A stretch of 64,000 nucleotides of DNA from Streptomyces sp. NRRL S-118. Lineage in GTDB: Bacteria; Actinomycetota; Actinomycetes; Streptomycetales; Streptomycetaceae. The DNA lies in contig NZ_KL591017.1 in the NCBI RefSeq assembly GCF_000716335.1, positions 35,771-99,770 of the forward strand, given 5' to 3'. The notes under the pieces are model-generated. The model was not told the DNA's origin. It was given only the letters and a program-made list of their open reading frames with translations, and searched no databases. The position numbers and the translations under genes are program-made. Below, in pieces: positions 53,162 through 62,109 of the stretch. How positions within the stretch are numbered: position 1 is the first letter of the stretch; the number at the start of each line of letters is the position of its first letter.

Positions 53162-54286
53162 CTAGCCGGGCAGCGCACCACCCGGTGGCGACGTCCGCGC
53201 CCGGTCGGCGGCGTCCGTGCCGTGCTCCCAGCCCGCGAGGTCCGTCGCGCCGCGCACGCGGGTCGTGGTGGTCTCCGGGAACATGGTCTCGGCGCGGGAG
53301 GTCACCGCCACGTCCCGTGCGGCGAGCACCGGCAGCAGCGTCGGTTCCCCGGCAAAGACGCGGCGGGAGGTGGACGCCAGCCGGTCGCCGATGCGCTGCG
53401 CGTACGCCAGCAGGAACGACTGGCGGAACGTCTTCGTGCGCTTGCGGCCCCCGGCCCGCTGCGCGGCCTCCGCCTTCGTCATCGCGCCCGTCCCCTGCAC
53501 GAGCAGCGAGGTGTAGAGCAGCTCCACGACCTCCAGGTCGGGCTCGTACCCGACGACCGTCGAGAAGCCGAACGCCTCGTTCCACACCGCGCGGCAGTGG
53601 TTCGCCGCGGCGACCGCGTCCAGCAGGATCGCCTTCGCCGTCTCGTACGGCGCGTCCACGCCGATCCGCACCGCCGCGGGCTCGTCCGTGCTGTGCGTGC
53701 GCGCCGCGAGCGCCGCCTCGTCGAGGCTGTGCCGGGCCATCAGCTCCTGCGCCTTCGCGGTGAACGCCTCCGCCTCCTCCGGGAAGCCGGTCGCCTCCGC
53801 CTTGGCCAGCAGGGCCCGGATGCGCGCGAGCGTCCGCGGCTCGCCGTGCACGGGCGCCGTGTGCGGGGTTGCACCGCCCGGGACCGGGCCGACCGGCTCG
53901 ATCGCGGGCAGCCGGGCGAGCAGCCGGTACAGCTCCAGCACGGCCGTGGCGTACCCGAACCGGTCCGTGCGCCAGGGCTCCGGGTCCAGCTCGGCGAGCT
54001 GCGCGGACCAGCGGGGCGGCAACTCGCGGTACGCCCGGGTCTCGGCGGTGATCAGGGCAGCGGCCAGCCGCACATGGTGCTCGTCGAGATCGCGCCGGAC
54101 CAGCCGGACGACATCGGCCGGCTGCCAGCCGCGCTCCCAGGCACGCCGCAGGAACTCCCGCCCCCGCCGCGCGAGTTCCGCATCGGCGCCCGGATCGGCG
54201 GCGAGGAGTGACGCGCCGGTGTCGAGGGCGGTGTCCTCCTCGGCGTACAGCGCGGCGGCCAGCGCCCGCTCGACCGTGCCGCTCAC
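53162..54286 (-). CDS. DUF2786 domain protein
   Basis: 374 aa from a GTG that overlaps the HxlR stop (GTGA). The DUF2786 motif is RIRALLAKAEATGFPEEAEAFTAKAQELMARHSLDEAAL (~150-190). The C-terminal part includes NHCRAVWNEAFGFSTVVGYEPDLEVVELLYTSLLVQ and RQSFLLAYAQRIGDRL, typical of DUF7168-like extensions. Role unknown. Coupled translation to an HxlR regulator is notable but may simply reflect dense packing. Confidence 0.85.
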   Translation of the reverse strand: MSGTVERALAAALYAEEDTALDTGASLLAADPGADAELARRGREFLRRAWERGWQPADVVRLVRRDLDEHHVRLAAALITAETRAYRELPPRWSAQLAELDPEPWRTDRFGYATAVLELYRLLARLPAIEPVGPVPGGATPHTAPVHGEPRTLARIRALLAKAEATGFPEEAEAFTAKAQELMARHSLDEAALAARTHSTDEPAAVRIGVDAPYETAKAILLDAVAAANHCRAVWNEAFGFSTVVGYEPDLEVVELLYTSLLVQGTGAMTKAEAAQRAGGRKRTKTFRQSFLLAYAQRIGDRLASTSRRVFAGEPTLLPVLAARDVAVTSRAETMFPETTTTRVRGATDLAGWEHGTDAADRARTSPPGGALPG

Positions 54287-54681
54287 GGCTGCCGCTCGTC
54301 GAAGTCACGGCGCGCCTGCGCTATCACCGGGCGGTGCTCCAGCGACCAGTCGACCAGCGCTTTGATCAGGTGCGTCATGCTGTGCCCGGTCTCGGTCAGC
54401 TCGTACTCCACCTGCGGCGGCACGGTCGCGTACACGGTCCGCGTCACCAGCCCGTCCCGCTCCAGCCGGCGCAGGGTCAGCGTCAGCATGCGCTGCGAGA
54501 TGCCGGGGACCAGCCGCTGGAGCTCCTTGAAACGCCGGACGCCCGCGGCCAGTTCCACCACGACGTGCACCGTCCACTTGTCGCCGAGCCGGTCCTGGAC
54601 GTCGCGGACGCCGCACTCCTCGGCGCAGCTGACCACTGGGCCGGTGGTGCCCCCGGTTACCTCCGTGTGCCCGACTGACAT
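54283..54681 (-). CDS. HxlR-family transcriptional regulator
   Basis: 132 aa. HxlR winged helix: [69 protein letters not shown]. Two cysteines near the N-terminus ([13 protein letters not shown]) could sense electrophiles or quinones, as in YodB/QorR-type relatives. It is divergent from a QorB-like reductase, matching the E. coli ytfH-ytfG arrangement, so it probably represses that gene. Confidence 0.92.
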   Translation of the reverse strand: MSVGHTEVTGGTTGPVVSCAEECGVRDVQDRLGDKWTVHVVVELAAGVRRFKELQRLVPGISQRMLTLTLRRLERDGLVTRTVYATVPPQVEYELTETGHSMTHLIKALVDWSLEHRPVIAQARRDFDERQP

Positions 54682-54720
54682 CGAAGTGCCTCCTTACGCG
54701 AACCCCTGCCACCCGAACAC

Positions 54721-54770
54721 CATGGTCGCAGCCGCCTCCGACAACGGGCGCGGCAGCGACTGCGACCATG
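54721..54770. promoter_or_regulatory. Long inverted repeat between HxlR and QorB-like genes
   Basis: CATGGTCGCAG (54721-54731) and CTGCGACCATG (54760-54770) are perfect 11-bp inverted copies separated by 28 bp. Two half-sites about four helical turns apart in a divergent promoter would suit HxlR dimers; inference. Confidence 0.55.
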
Positions 54771-54787
54771 AGCGGAAGGACCTTGCC

Positions 54788-55606
54788 ATGCTGCTGATCA
54801 CGGGGGCCTCGGGCGGACTCGGCCGGCTGATCGCCGAGCGGCTCGAGGGGCGACCGGACGTCCTCCTCGGCACCCGGGCCCCGGCCGGCGTCCCGGGTGC
54901 CGGCCGGCGGGTCGACTTCGACGACCCGGATTCCCTCCCGGACGCCTTCGCCGGCGTGGACACCCTGCTGCTGATCTCGGCGGGGTACGGCGAGGACGAC
55001 ACCGTCGTCGCCCGTCACGAGGCGGCGATCTCGGCGGCCGAGAAGGCCGGTGTGGCCCACATCGTCTACACGAGCCTCTCCGGGGACGGCGACCACCTTC
55101 CGTACGCGCTCGCCCACCGCTGGACCGAGCGCCGCCTGCGCCGGTCGGCGGTCCGCTGGACGATCCTGCGCAACGGCCTGTACGCCGAGCTGCTGGCCCG
55201 CCTCGCGGCGCCCGGTGAGGACGGCCGTATCACCGCGCCCCTGGGCGACGGCCGCCTGGCGGCGGTGGCCCGCGCGGACCTCGCCGAGGTCGCGGTGCGC
55301 GTCGCCACGGACCCGGCGCCGCACACGGGCCGCGTCTACGAGCTGGTCGGCGAGCGGCCGCTGGGCGGCGCGGACCTGGCCGACGCGGTCTCCGCCTCGT
55401 ACGAACCGGTGAGCCTCGCCTCGGCCCGTGCCGCCCTCGCCGCGTCGGGCGCGGCCCCGTTCCGGATACCGATGCTCACCGGCACCTGCTCGGCCGTGGC
55501 CCACGGCTTCCTGGACGGCGCCGGGCTCCAGGGCGACCTGCGCCGCCTGCTCGGACGCGAGCCGCGACCGGCGCTGGAGGTGTACGCGGAGCTCGTCCGG
55601 GGGTAG
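54788..55606 (+). CDS. QorB/NmrA-like NAD(P)H-dependent quinone reductase
   Basis: 272 aa from the ATG at 54788. An extended/atypical short-chain dehydrogenase: [19 protein letters not shown] nucleotide motif, [25 protein letters not shown], and [45 protein letters not shown]. Family QorB (YtfG) reduces quinones with NADPH. The catalytic YxxxK is not conserved, as usual in NmrA-like proteins. Probably induced by quinone or electrophile stress through the divergent HxlR gene. Confidence 0.88.
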   Translation: MLLITGASGGLGRLIAERLEGRPDVLLGTRAPAGVPGAGRRVDFDDPDSLPDAFAGVDTLLLISAGYGEDDTVVARHEAAISAAEKAGVAHIVYTSLSGDGDHLPYALAHRWTERRLRRSAVRWTILRNGLYAELLARLAAPGEDGRITAPLGDGRLAAVARADLAEVAVRVATDPAPHTGRVYELVGERPLGGADLADAVSASYEPVSLASARAALAASGAAPFRIPMLTGTCSAVAHGFLDGAGLQGDLRRLLGREPRPALEVYAELVRG

Positions 55607-55676
55607 GGCCGGCCCTACCCCCGGGACGCCCGGCAGTGGTCGTGTCCCGGACGCCCCGCGGCGGTTGGCTTGCTCC

Positions 55677-56627
55677 ATGACCTGGACACCCACGACATCC
55701 ACCGCGCCCACGGCATCGACCGCATCGACGGCACCCGTGGCGACGACCGCCGCACCGGCCGTGCGGCTCACCGCGCTGCGCCGGCTCCACCACGACGTCC
55801 GCGCGCTCGACGGGGTGGACCTCGCCTTCCGTACCGGTACCTTCACGGCCGTGATGGGGCCCTCCGGGTCCGGCAAGTCGACGTTGCTGCAGTGCGCCGC
55901 CGGGCTCGACCGGCCCACGAGCGGGCGCGTGGAGATCGACGGCGTCGACCTGGGCGGGCTCGGCGAGCGGCGGCTGACACTGCTGCGGCGGGAGCGGATC
56001 GGTTTCGTCTTCCAGGCGTTCAACCTGCTGCCGTCGCTGACCGCGGCGCAGAACGTCGCGCTGCCGCTGCGGCTCGCCGGGCGGCGCCCGTCGCGGGCGG
56101 AGGTCCGGGCGGCACTGGCGCGGGTGGGCCTGGAGGGCCGGGCGGGACACCGGCCGGGTGAGCTGTCGGGCGGCCAGCAGCAGCGGGTGGCCATCGCGCG
56201 GGCGCTGATCACCCGGCCGGCCGTGCTCTTCGGGGACGAGCCCACGGGGGCCCTGGACACCACGACCAGCCGTCAGGTGCTGGGGATGCTGCGGGAGCTG
56301 GTGGACCGGGACGGCCAGACGATCATCATGGTGACGCACGATCCGGTGGCGGCGGCCCACGCGGACCGGGTGGTCTTCCTGGTCGACGGGCGGGTGAACG
56401 GTGAACTCACCGCGCCCACCGCCGAGCAGGTCGCCGGCCGGATGGCGCGCCTGGAGCACGCCGGGGCGAACGGCGCCGGTGCGGACGGCACCGAAACGGA
56501 CGGCACCGAAACGGACGGCGGCGGCGCCGGGCGGAACGGAGCCGCGCCGGACGGCACCGGGCTGGATGCAGCCGGGCCGAACGGAGCCGATCCGTACGGC
56601 ACCGGGCCGGAGCGTGTCTCGTGCTGA
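55677..56627 (+). CDS. MacB/LolD-type ABC exporter ATP-binding protein
   Basis: 316 aa. Walker A GPSGSGKS, the Q-loop segment [22 protein letters not shown], signature [17 protein letters not shown], Walker [12 protein letters not shown] and [10 protein letters not shown] mark the LolD/FtsE-like class working with FtsX-type permeases. The N-terminus is Ala/Thr/Ser-rich (~25 residues). The C-terminal ~55 residues are degenerate repeats of Asp/Gly/Ala ([19 protein letters not shown]). It overlaps the permease gene by 7 bp. Confidence 0.92.
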   Translation: MTWTPTTSTAPTASTASTAPVATTAAPAVRLTALRRLHHDVRALDGVDLAFRTGTFTAVMGPSGSGKSTLLQCAAGLDRPTSGRVEIDGVDLGGLGERRLTLLRRERIGFVFQAFNLLPSLTAAQNVALPLRLAGRRPSRAEVRAALARVGLEGRAGHRPGELSGGQQQRVAIARALITRPAVLFGDEPTGALDTTTSRQVLGMLRELVDRDGQTIIMVTHDPVAAAHADRVVFLVDGRVNGELTAPTAEQVAGRMARLEHAGANGAGADGTETDGTETDGGGAGRNGAAPDGTGLDAAGPNGADPYGTGPERVSC

Positions 56628-58732
56628 GGCTCGCGATCAGCGGACTGCGCAGCCGGTGGGCCTCGTTCGTGGGCGGCTTCATCGCCCTCGCGCTGGGGGT
56701 GGGACTGCTTGCGACGATGGGGCTCGGCCTGGCCTCGACGTTCGAGGCACCCGAGCGGGCGCCGCAGCGCTTCGCGGCGTCGCCGGTGGTGGTCATCGGC
56801 CAGGACACCTTCACGGCCGGGGGGCGCACGCACGAGCTGGCTCATCCACACCCTGTGGATGCCGGTCTGCTGCGCGACCTGCGCGCGCTCGGCGAGGTGC
56901 GGACCGGCGGGCGCCCCGGCGCGCCGGTCGACGCGAGAGGAGTCGACGCGGTGGGGGTCGACGCCGACCCCGGCGCGGTACGCCGTGTCGTGGGCGACCG
57001 CGGGCGGGTGCTGACCGGTGACGAGCGGCGGCAGGCCGACCCGGAGCCGGAGCGGGACGCGGAGGCGCTCGTCATGGTGAACGCCCTGCTGGGCACTGCC
57101 GGCGGCGTCACCGCCTTCGTGTCGGTCTTCGTGGTCGCCTCGACGTCCGCCTTCGCGGTCGCGCTGCGCCGCCGGGAGTTCGGCCTGCTGCGGCTGGCCG
57201 GCGCGACACCCGGCCAGGTGCGCCGCGCGCTGCTCGCCGAGGCGGCGATCGTCGGAATCGCCGCGTCGGCCGCGGGGTGCGCGCTCGGCGCGTGGGGCGC
57301 TCCCGTCCTGGCCCGGGTCCTGGTGGACGGCGGCATCGCGCCCGCCTGGTTCGCGATCGGCGACGCCGGCTGGCCGTTCCACACCGCCTTCTGGACCGGG
57401 CTGCTGGTCGCCGTCACGGGCGCGTGGGCGGCGGCGCGCCGGGCCGGGCGGACGGGCCCCGTCGAGGCACTGCGCGAGGCGGACGTCGATCAGGGCGTAC
57501 TGCCGGTGAGCCGGCGTCTGCTGGGCGCGGCCCTGCTGCTGACGGGCCTCGGTCTCCTCGGCTGGACGCTGCTCACCGACCCGTCGGACCTGCTCAAGCG
57601 CAAGACGTACACGACCCAGCCGATGATCCTGATCACCGCGGTGGCCCTGCTGGCGCCGCTGCTCGTACGCCCGGTGGCCCGCGCCCTGCCGCTCCCCGGC
57701 GTCACGGGCATGCTGGTGCGCGCGAGCACCACCGCCGCTCTGCGCCGTACCGCGGCCGTCGCCGCACCCGTCCTGGTGACGGTCGCGATGGCCGGGTCCC
57801 TGATCGGCTCGGCGGAGACGGTGACGGCGTCCGAGGCGGCGGAGGCGCGCGGGCAGACGGCCGCGGACCTCGTCGTGACCGGTGACGCGCTGACGCCGGC
57901 GCCCGTGCCCGGCGCCACGCTCTCGCCCACGGCGTCCACCGCCGTCTTCGTACGGGACGGGGACGTGGCCGTCGTCCGGTACGAGACGCGGGCGGTCGCC
58001 GACCCGGCGGCCTTCGCCGAGCTGGCGCGGCTGCCGGTGGTGGCGGGTGACGTACGGGACCTGAACGACGGATCGATCATCGTCAACGAGGACTGGGAGC
58101 GGCGGACGGTCGGCGAACGGGTGGACGTGCGGCTCGGCGACGGACGGCGGGCGTCGCTGCGGATCGCGGCCGTCCTGGCGCTCGGTACCGGCGGCAACGG
58201 CCCGTACGTCACCGCCGCGAACGCCCCCGCGGCGGCGGTCGACCGCATCGACGTACGCCTCGCACCGGACGCCGACCCGGCAGCCGTGACGGCGGCGCTG
58301 CGGGAGGCCACCGGCGGCACGGTGACCCCGGCCGACGCCCGGGCTGCTCCGGCCACGAGCCCGCAGACCCGGCTGGGCCTGCTGGTGGTGCTCGGCATCG
58401 CCCTGCTCTACACGGTGATCTCGCTCGCCAGCACGCTGCTGATGGCGACGTCGGTACGCGGCCGGGAACTGCGTTCGCTCCGGCTGGCCGGCGCGACGCG
58501 CGCCCAGGTCCTGCGGGTCGTGGCCGTCGAGACGCTGGTGGCGGTGGGGATCGGGGCCGTGCTGGGGGCGGCGGTGACCGCCGTCAACCTGTCGGGGCTC
58601 GCCGCGGCGCTCGCGGCCCTGTCGGCCCCGGTGACCCTCGCGCTCCCCTGGACGGTGCTCGCCGCCGCCCTGGCGGCCTGTGCCCTGGTCGCGGTCCCGT
58701 CCGCGCTGCTGATGTGCCGCCGCGCCCGCTGA
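56621..58732 (+). CDS. FtsX-like ABC exporter permease
   Basis: 703 aa from a GTG. Two halves of FtsX/MacB permease: TM1 at ~12-35 (WASFVGGFIALALGVGLLATMG), a periplasmic-side domain, TM cluster ~155-275 (VTAFVSVFVVASTSAFAVALRRREFGLLRLAGATPGQV), then a second set (~570-700; LGLLVVLGIALLYTVISLASTLL, ELRSLRLAGATRAQVLRVVAVETL). Such systems export peptides or antibiotics or act in signalling. Partner ATPase just upstream. A strong terminator follows. Confidence 0.92.
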   Translation: MLRLAISGLRSRWASFVGGFIALALGVGLLATMGLGLASTFEAPERAPQRFAASPVVVIGQDTFTAGGRTHELAHPHPVDAGLLRDLRALGEVRTGGRPGAPVDARGVDAVGVDADPGAVRRVVGDRGRVLTGDERRQADPEPERDAEALVMVNALLGTAGGVTAFVSVFVVASTSAFAVALRRREFGLLRLAGATPGQVRRALLAEAAIVGIAASAAGCALGAWGAPVLARVLVDGGIAPAWFAIGDAGWPFHTAFWTGLLVAVTGAWAAARRAGRTGPVEALREADVDQGVLPVSRRLLGAALLLTGLGLLGWTLLTDPSDLLKRKTYTTQPMILITAVALLAPLLVRPVARALPLPGVTGMLVRASTTAALRRTAAVAAPVLVTVAMAGSLIGSAETVTASEAAEARGQTAADLVVTGDALTPAPVPGATLSPTASTAVFVRDGDVAVVRYETRAVADPAAFAELARLPVVAGDVRDLNDGSIIVNEDWERRTVGERVDVRLGDGRRASLRIAAVLALGTGGNGPYVTAANAPAAAVDRIDVRLAPDADPAAVTAALREATGGTVTPADARAAPATSPQTRLGLLVVLGIALLYTVISLASTLLMATSVRGRELRSLRLAGATRAQVLRVVAVETLVAVGIGAVLGAAVTAVNLSGLAAALAALSAPVTLALPWTVLAAALAACALVAVPSALLMCRRAR

Positions 58733-58757
58733 CCGCCGGTCACGTCCCCGCGGCTCC

Positions 58758-58791
58758 GGCCCCGGCCACGGCCCGGGCCGTGGCCGGGGCC
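58758..58791. terminator. Terminator after the ABC exporter operon
   Basis: A 15-bp perfect stem built on CCCCGGCCACGGC / GCCGTGGCCGGGG with a CCGG loop, 26 bp after the stop. It may also act for the convergent TetR gene. Confidence 0.85.
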
Positions 58792-58875
58792 CCGGCCCAC
58801 GAGCCTCACCCCGCGACCCCGCACCCGACCCTCCCGACCGTGCCCCCCCAACGGGCGCGGCACCGCGCCCCGGCC

Positions 58876-59448
58876 CTACGTGTCGCGCGGCCAGTTGCGC
58901 AGCACCAGGTCGAGCGCGTCGAGCGCGCGCGACCACGAGGCGTCGACGTCCCGCGGGTGGGCGAAGCCCGAGGCCCCCTCGATACCGGCCCACCCGTGGA
59001 ACGTGCTGCGCAGCAGCCGCACCGCGTCCGTGAGGTCGGGCTCGGCCAGGCCGTACCCGGTGAGCACGGCGGTCGTGGCCTGGATGCTGCGCAGGTGCCC
59101 GGGCGACGCGGCGACGACCTCCGGGTCGAGCCGCAGCTGGTACGCCGCGTACCGCCCGGGGTGCTCCACGGCGAACCGCCGGTACGCGTCGGCGAACGCC
59201 CGCAGTGCGTCACCCCCCGCGCGGCCGGCCACCGCCGCGGTGAGCCGGTCGGCGAACTCGCGGGCGGCGAGCACCGCGACCCGGGTGCGCAGATCGGCGA
59301 GGTTCTTGATGTGCGAGTACAGGCTCGCGTCCTTGACGCCGAAGCGCCGCGCCAGCGCGGACACGGTGACTTTGTCCAGGCCGACCTCGTCCGACAGATC
59401 CGCCGCCGCCTGCGTCAGTCGGTCGGCCGTCAGACCGGCACGCGCCAT
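58876..59448 (-). CDS. TetR-family regulator with WHG (TetR_C_33) domain
   Basis: 190 aa. HTH: ADRLTQAAADLSDEVGLDKVTVSALARRFGVKDASLYSHIKNLADLRTRVAVLA. The C-terminal ligand domain has FAVEHPGRYAAYQLRLDPE and the STFHGWAGIEGASGF segment of the WHG group. It lies on the same strand as, and downstream of, the quinone-oxidoreductase-like gene, with a 216-bp repeat-bearing gap. Possible regulator of that gene. Confidence 0.93.
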   Translation of the reverse strand: MARAGLTADRLTQAAADLSDEVGLDKVTVSALARRFGVKDASLYSHIKNLADLRTRVAVLAAREFADRLTAAVAGRAGGDALRAFADAYRRFAVEHPGRYAAYQLRLDPEVVAASPGHLRSIQATTAVLTGYGLAEPDLTDAVRLLRSTFHGWAGIEGASGFAHPRDVDASWSRALDALDLVLRNWPRDT

Positions 59449-59518
59449 GACTCATCCTTCATCCGGCCGGTGGGGCGGGAACGGGGGTTCCCGGGGGCCG
59501 GGCCACCTTACCCACCCC

Positions 59519-59630
59519 GGGTCACCCGGCCCCCTGCACGGCTCACCCGGCCCCTCCCCGGGTCACCCGCCCCCCGCCACGGACCACGCGGCCCGCCCCT
59601 GGTCACGGCCCCCGGGTCACCCGGCCTCAC
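59519..59630. repeat. Degenerate ~20-bp tandem repeats carrying GGTCACCCGGCC
   Basis: TCACCC/TCACGG units begin at about 59522, 59543, 59563, 59603 and 59617, with a degraded unit near 59583. The gap 59449-59664 holds no gene. Confidence 0.55.
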
Positions 59631-59664
59631 CTCCGGCTCGCAGGGCGCCCGGAGGCGACCCGGT

Positions 59665-60579
59665 TCACACGGTGATGATCAGCTTGCCGCGCACGTGACC
59701 CGCCTCGCTCAGCTCCTGCGCCTTCGCCGCGTCGGCGAGCGGGAAGGTCTCGACGACCGGCACGTGCAGCCGTCCCTCGGCGGCGAGGCGGCCGTGCTCG
59801 GCGAGACCCGCCCGGACGGCCTCCGGCGGGGTGCCGCCGCCCGAGAAGACCACCCCGTGGGATGCGGCGTCCGTCGCCGCGATGGTGATGATCCGGTCGG
59901 TCCGGCCGCCGAGCAGCTCGATCGAGGCGGGCAGGGTGCCGTGCCCGGCCGCGTCGAACACCGCGTCGACGCCCTGCGGCGCGGCCGCGCGGACACGGTC
60001 GGCCAGCCCGTCCCCGTACGCCACCGGGATCGCGCCGAGGCCGCGCAGGAAGTCGTGGTTGGCGGGCGACGCGGTGCCGATCACGGTCGCGCCGAGCGCG
60101 ACCGCCAGTTGCACCGCGACCTGCCCGACCGCACCGGCCGCGCCGTGCAGCAACAGGGTCTCGCCGGCCTTGAGCCCGAGCAGGCCGAAGACGCGCTGGG
60201 TGGTCTCCCCCGCGACGGGCAGCGTGGCGGCGGACTCGAAGGAGAGCCCGGCGGGCTTGTGCACGATGTCGCCGGCGATGGCGTACTCGGCGTACGCGCC
60301 GGTCCTGGTCCAGCCGAACACCTCGTCGCCGACGGCGAATTCGGTGACACCGTCGCCGAGCGCGTCCACGACGCCGGCGAACTCCAGGCCGGGCACCGCG
60401 GGGAAGGTCGTCGGGTAGAACTCCTCCACCCACCCGTAACGGCGCTTGTAGTCGAGCGGGTTGACGCCGACCGCCACCACCCGGACCCGCACCTCCCCCG
60501 TGCCCGGGACGGGCTTGCCGGCCTCCCCGAAGGTGAGGACGTCCGGGCCGCCGAACTCGTTGTAGATGATCGCCTTCAT
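59665..60579 (-). CDS. NADP-dependent quinone oxidoreductase-like MDR protein
   Basis: 304 aa from the ATG at 60579 with GGGGAGAAG. Zinc-free medium-chain reductase: [66 protein letters not shown], and the nucleotide motif [23 protein letters not shown]. Catalytic zinc ligands are absent, as in quinone reductases. It is divergent from the ATPase-LuxR fusion gene, so the shared control region may serve both. Confidence 0.92.
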   Translation of the reverse strand: MKAIIYNEFGGPDVLTFGEAGKPVPGTGEVRVRVVAVGVNPLDYKRRYGWVEEFYPTTFPAVPGLEFAGVVDALGDGVTEFAVGDEVFGWTRTGAYAEYAIAGDIVHKPAGLSFESAATLPVAGETTQRVFGLLGLKAGETLLLHGAAGAVGQVAVQLAVALGATVIGTASPANHDFLRGLGAIPVAYGDGLADRVRAAAPQGVDAVFDAAGHGTLPASIELLGGRTDRIITIAATDAASHGVVFSGGGTPPEAVRAGLAEHGRLAAEGRLHVPVVETFPLADAAKAQELSEAGHVRGKLIITV

Positions 60580-60655
60580 GTCTTCTCCCCGTAGGACTCG
60601 TCGTGTTGACGACTCAAGCCTCGGGGAGCCGGCCGCCGGACCGGGCCGGTCCTCG

Positions 60656-60683
60656 GGACAGTCGGACCTGTCCGAAAGGACAG
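60656..60683. promoter_or_regulatory. Three alternating GGACAG / CTGTCC half-sites in a divergent promoter
   Basis: GGACAG at 60656-60661, CTGTCC at 60668-60673, GGACAG at 60678-60683; the centre includes the perfect inverted repeat TCGGAC-CT-GTCCGA (60662-60675). It lies 36-63 bp upstream of the LuxR-type gene and is a candidate operator. Confidence 0.5.
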
Positions 60684-60718
60684 GGCGGGGCTCCGTCCGG
60701 CTCTCTAGGCTGAGGCGC

Positions 60719-62062
60719 ATGGAAGCGATGACGGCCCTCACCGCCCTGTCCTCCGCGTACGACGTGATCCGGCAGCCGCTCGGGCAGATCCTGCCCCGGC
60801 TGTCCCGGGTGCTGGCCGACGTCGTCCCGCACCGGGCGGTCGCCGAGCTGTCGACGCACTGCGCGCACTCGCCGTTCAAGACGTACGGCGAGGCGGAGAT
60901 CACCGACCGGCTCACCACCGCCGACCTCGCCCCGCTGCTGGCCTCCGGTGTCGCGGGCCGCCCGTGGCAGGGCACGCTGCACCTCGCGGGCGCGGACCGA
61001 CCGGTGCTCGCGGTACGCAGCGACGCGACGCCCCGCGGCGCGGTGCTGCTGGTGATCCGCGACGAGAGCACCGCTCACGGGGAAGCCGGGGGAACCGGAG
61101 CAGCCGGGGAAGCGGGAGACCCCGGGGAACCCTTGGGCCCCGGGGCGGCCGGGCAGCCCGGTTCCGACGAGGCCGCCGTCGCCCTCGTGCAAGCCCTGTG
61201 GGACCTGGTGACCAGCCACTTCGACCGGCTGGCCGCCGAGGCGGTGCCCGGGGCGCTCGCCCGCTCGCGCACCGCAGCCGGGACGCGGGCCCGGGTGATC
61301 GCCGAGCTGGGCGAGGCCCACGCGGCGGCCCTGACGAGCCTGCTCGGGGTGCTGCGCAGCCGCACCCTGGACGACGCGGCCGCCCGCGCCGCCGCCACCG
61401 ACCTGGCCGTCTCGGCGCTCGTCGAACTGCGGGCCACGGCCGAGCGGGACCAGCGGATCGCCGAGGAGCCGGCCGACCAGGCGTTCGCCCGGCTCGCGGA
61501 TTCGCTGCGTCCGCTCGTGCGCTACAGCCCGGTGCGCCTGGAGCTGGGCGGGCCGGGGTCCACCCGGCCGCTGGCCGCGGACGTGGCGCACACGGCCCGC
61601 GCGGTCGTCCTGGCGGTGCTGATGAAGGTGCTGGAGCAGGAGGCGGTGAGCCGGGTCCACATCGGCTGGCAGATCACCGACGACGAGCTGCGGGCCGCGG
61701 TGCGCGACGACGGACCCGGCACGCTCTCGCTCTGCACCCTGAGCCCCGGCCGGGTCCGGGAGCGGCTCGACGTCCTCGACGGGCGCCTGGACGTGGACGC
61801 CGTGCCCGGCTGGGGCACGACCGTCACCGCCACCGTCCCGCTGCGTGCGGCCCAGGAACCGGCCCCGCACCCCCTGACCTCGCTGGGCGAACGCGAGCTG
61901 GAGGTGCTGACGCACCTCGCACTCGGGCACCGCAACCGGGCGATCGCCCAGGAGCTGCACATCAGCGAGTCCACGGTGAAGTTCCACGTGGCCAACATCC
62001 TGACCAAGCTCGGCGTCGGCTCGCGGGGCGAGGCGGCGGCACTGTTCCACGCCGCGGCGTGA
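60719..62062 (+). CDS. Histidine-kinase-like ATPase fused to LuxR-type HTH
   Basis: 447 aa from the ATG at 60719. Residues ~1-150 resemble a small sensor domain ([44 protein letters not shown]). A Gly/Ala linker of low complexity ([17 protein letters not shown]) follows, then a helical region (~180-280) and a HATPase-like part ([54 protein letters not shown]). The C-terminal LuxR HTH is [50 protein letters not shown]. No clear phospho-His or receiver domain is seen. Divergent from the MDR oxidoreductase gene. Confidence 0.85.
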   Translation: MEAMTALTALSSAYDVIRQPLGQILPRLSRVLADVVPHRAVAELSTHCAHSPFKTYGEAEITDRLTTADLAPLLASGVAGRPWQGTLHLAGADRPVLAVRSDATPRGAVLLVIRDESTAHGEAGGTGAAGEAGDPGEPLGPGAAGQPGSDEAAVALVQALWDLVTSHFDRLAAEAVPGALARSRTAAGTRARVIAELGEAHAAALTSLLGVLRSRTLDDAAARAAATDLAVSALVELRATAERDQRIAEEPADQAFARLADSLRPLVRYSPVRLELGGPGSTRPLAADVAHTARAVVLAVLMKVLEQEAVSRVHIGWQITDDELRAAVRDDGPGTLSLCTLSPGRVRERLDVLDGRLDVDAVPGWGTTVTATVPLRAAQEPAPHPLTSLGERELEVLTHLALGHRNRAIAQELHISESTVKFHVANILTKLGVGSRGEAAALFHAAA

Positions 62063-62109
62063 GGGGCTGATCCCGCCCGTTGTCAGTGGTGGGTGCCAGA
62101 CTCGCTCGG

